Origin: JBMCWH01 sp048621635
Lineage (GTDB): Bacteria; Patescibacteriota; WWE3; JAUXAW01; JAYEID01
Assembly (NCBI GenBank): GCA_048621635.1
Contig: JBMCWH010000027.1
Coordinates: forward strand, 1 to 5,474
Direction of reading: 5' to 3'
Length of the DNA: 5,474 nt
The position numbers were made by a program, and so were the translations under genes. Below, one piece after another: positions 5,421 to 5,474 of this stretch. The stretch's first letter is position 1; each line of letters starts with the position of its first letter. Below the pieces are notes generated by a model. The model did not search any database and was not told the DNA's origin. It saw only the letters and a program-made list of their open reading frames with translations.

Positions 5421-5474
5421 CTGCTGTCCGCTTACCGCGCTCCGCTCTTAGCCATAGAGATGAAACTTGATTCA
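5421..5474. other. GC-rich patch and window edge, no gene called
   Basis: Straight after the A-rich array the sequence turns GC-rich for about 25 bases (5421-5445). This patch has a direct repeat of TCCGCT (5426-5431 and 5440-5445) around ACCGCG. The last 29 bases are ordinary. An ATG at 5460 opens MKLDS to the window end, but nothing supports it as a gene start. On the minus strand one frame is open from the edge through the array to a TAA inside it, but its residues simply translate the repeat. Confidence 0.4.

Noticed and set aside
5385..5474. Minus-strand frame at the right edge as the end of another gene
   Set aside because: Its residues after the GC-rich block are simply a translation of the A-rich repeat, and no family motif is visible.

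Overview
The window looks like a piece of bacterial core genome, probably from a Patescibacteria/CPR-type lineage. This is an inference, not proven. It rests on ribosomal proteins with unusual charged tails, a release factor 1 that lacks its whole N-terminal domain, almost no Shine-Dalgarno sites, tight gene packing and moderately low GC. TGA is used as a stop (rpmE ends in TGA), so the UGA-recoded lineages (Gracilibacteria, Absconditabacteria) are unlikely.

Layout. The left half is transcribed rightwards. It holds the acidic C-terminal tail of a protein cut by the window edge (1-168), ribosomal protein S18 (rpsR, 237-458), a membrane-anchored PDZ/S41 C-terminal processing protease (ctpA-like, 472-1695) and a membrane-anchored HtrA/DegP-type S1C protease with one PDZ domain (1739-2860). 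The right half is transcribed leftwards. It holds histidyl-tRNA synthetase (hisS, 5343-4039), ribosomal protein L31 with a long charged coiled-coil tail (rpmE, 3947-3609) and a short release factor 1 (prfA, 3612-2875). The two blocks converge with only 14 bases between stop codons. The right edge (5344-5474) has no convincing gene. It holds an A-rich array of about 7-base units next to a GC-rich patch.

How the genes fit together. The leftward block is translational: charging of tRNA-His, a large-subunit protein and the UAA/UAG release factor. rpmE and prfA overlap by ATGA, so they should be translationally coupled, and a fully consensus sigma70 promoter (TTGACA-17-TATAAT) lies just before rpmE. 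Its predicted start point is only about 4 bases from the ATG, implying a leaderless or nearly leaderless mRNA. The rightward block joins a small-subunit protein to two extracytoplasmic serine proteases that could act in sequence on misfolded or processed envelope proteins.

No mobile element, CRISPR array, tRNA, rRNA or defence system was seen. The observations most worth following are the domain-1-less RF1 coupled to a tailed L31, the consensus promoter feeding a near-leaderless rpmE-prfA message, the hairpin that contains the ctpA stop codon, and the 7-base repeat at the right edge.
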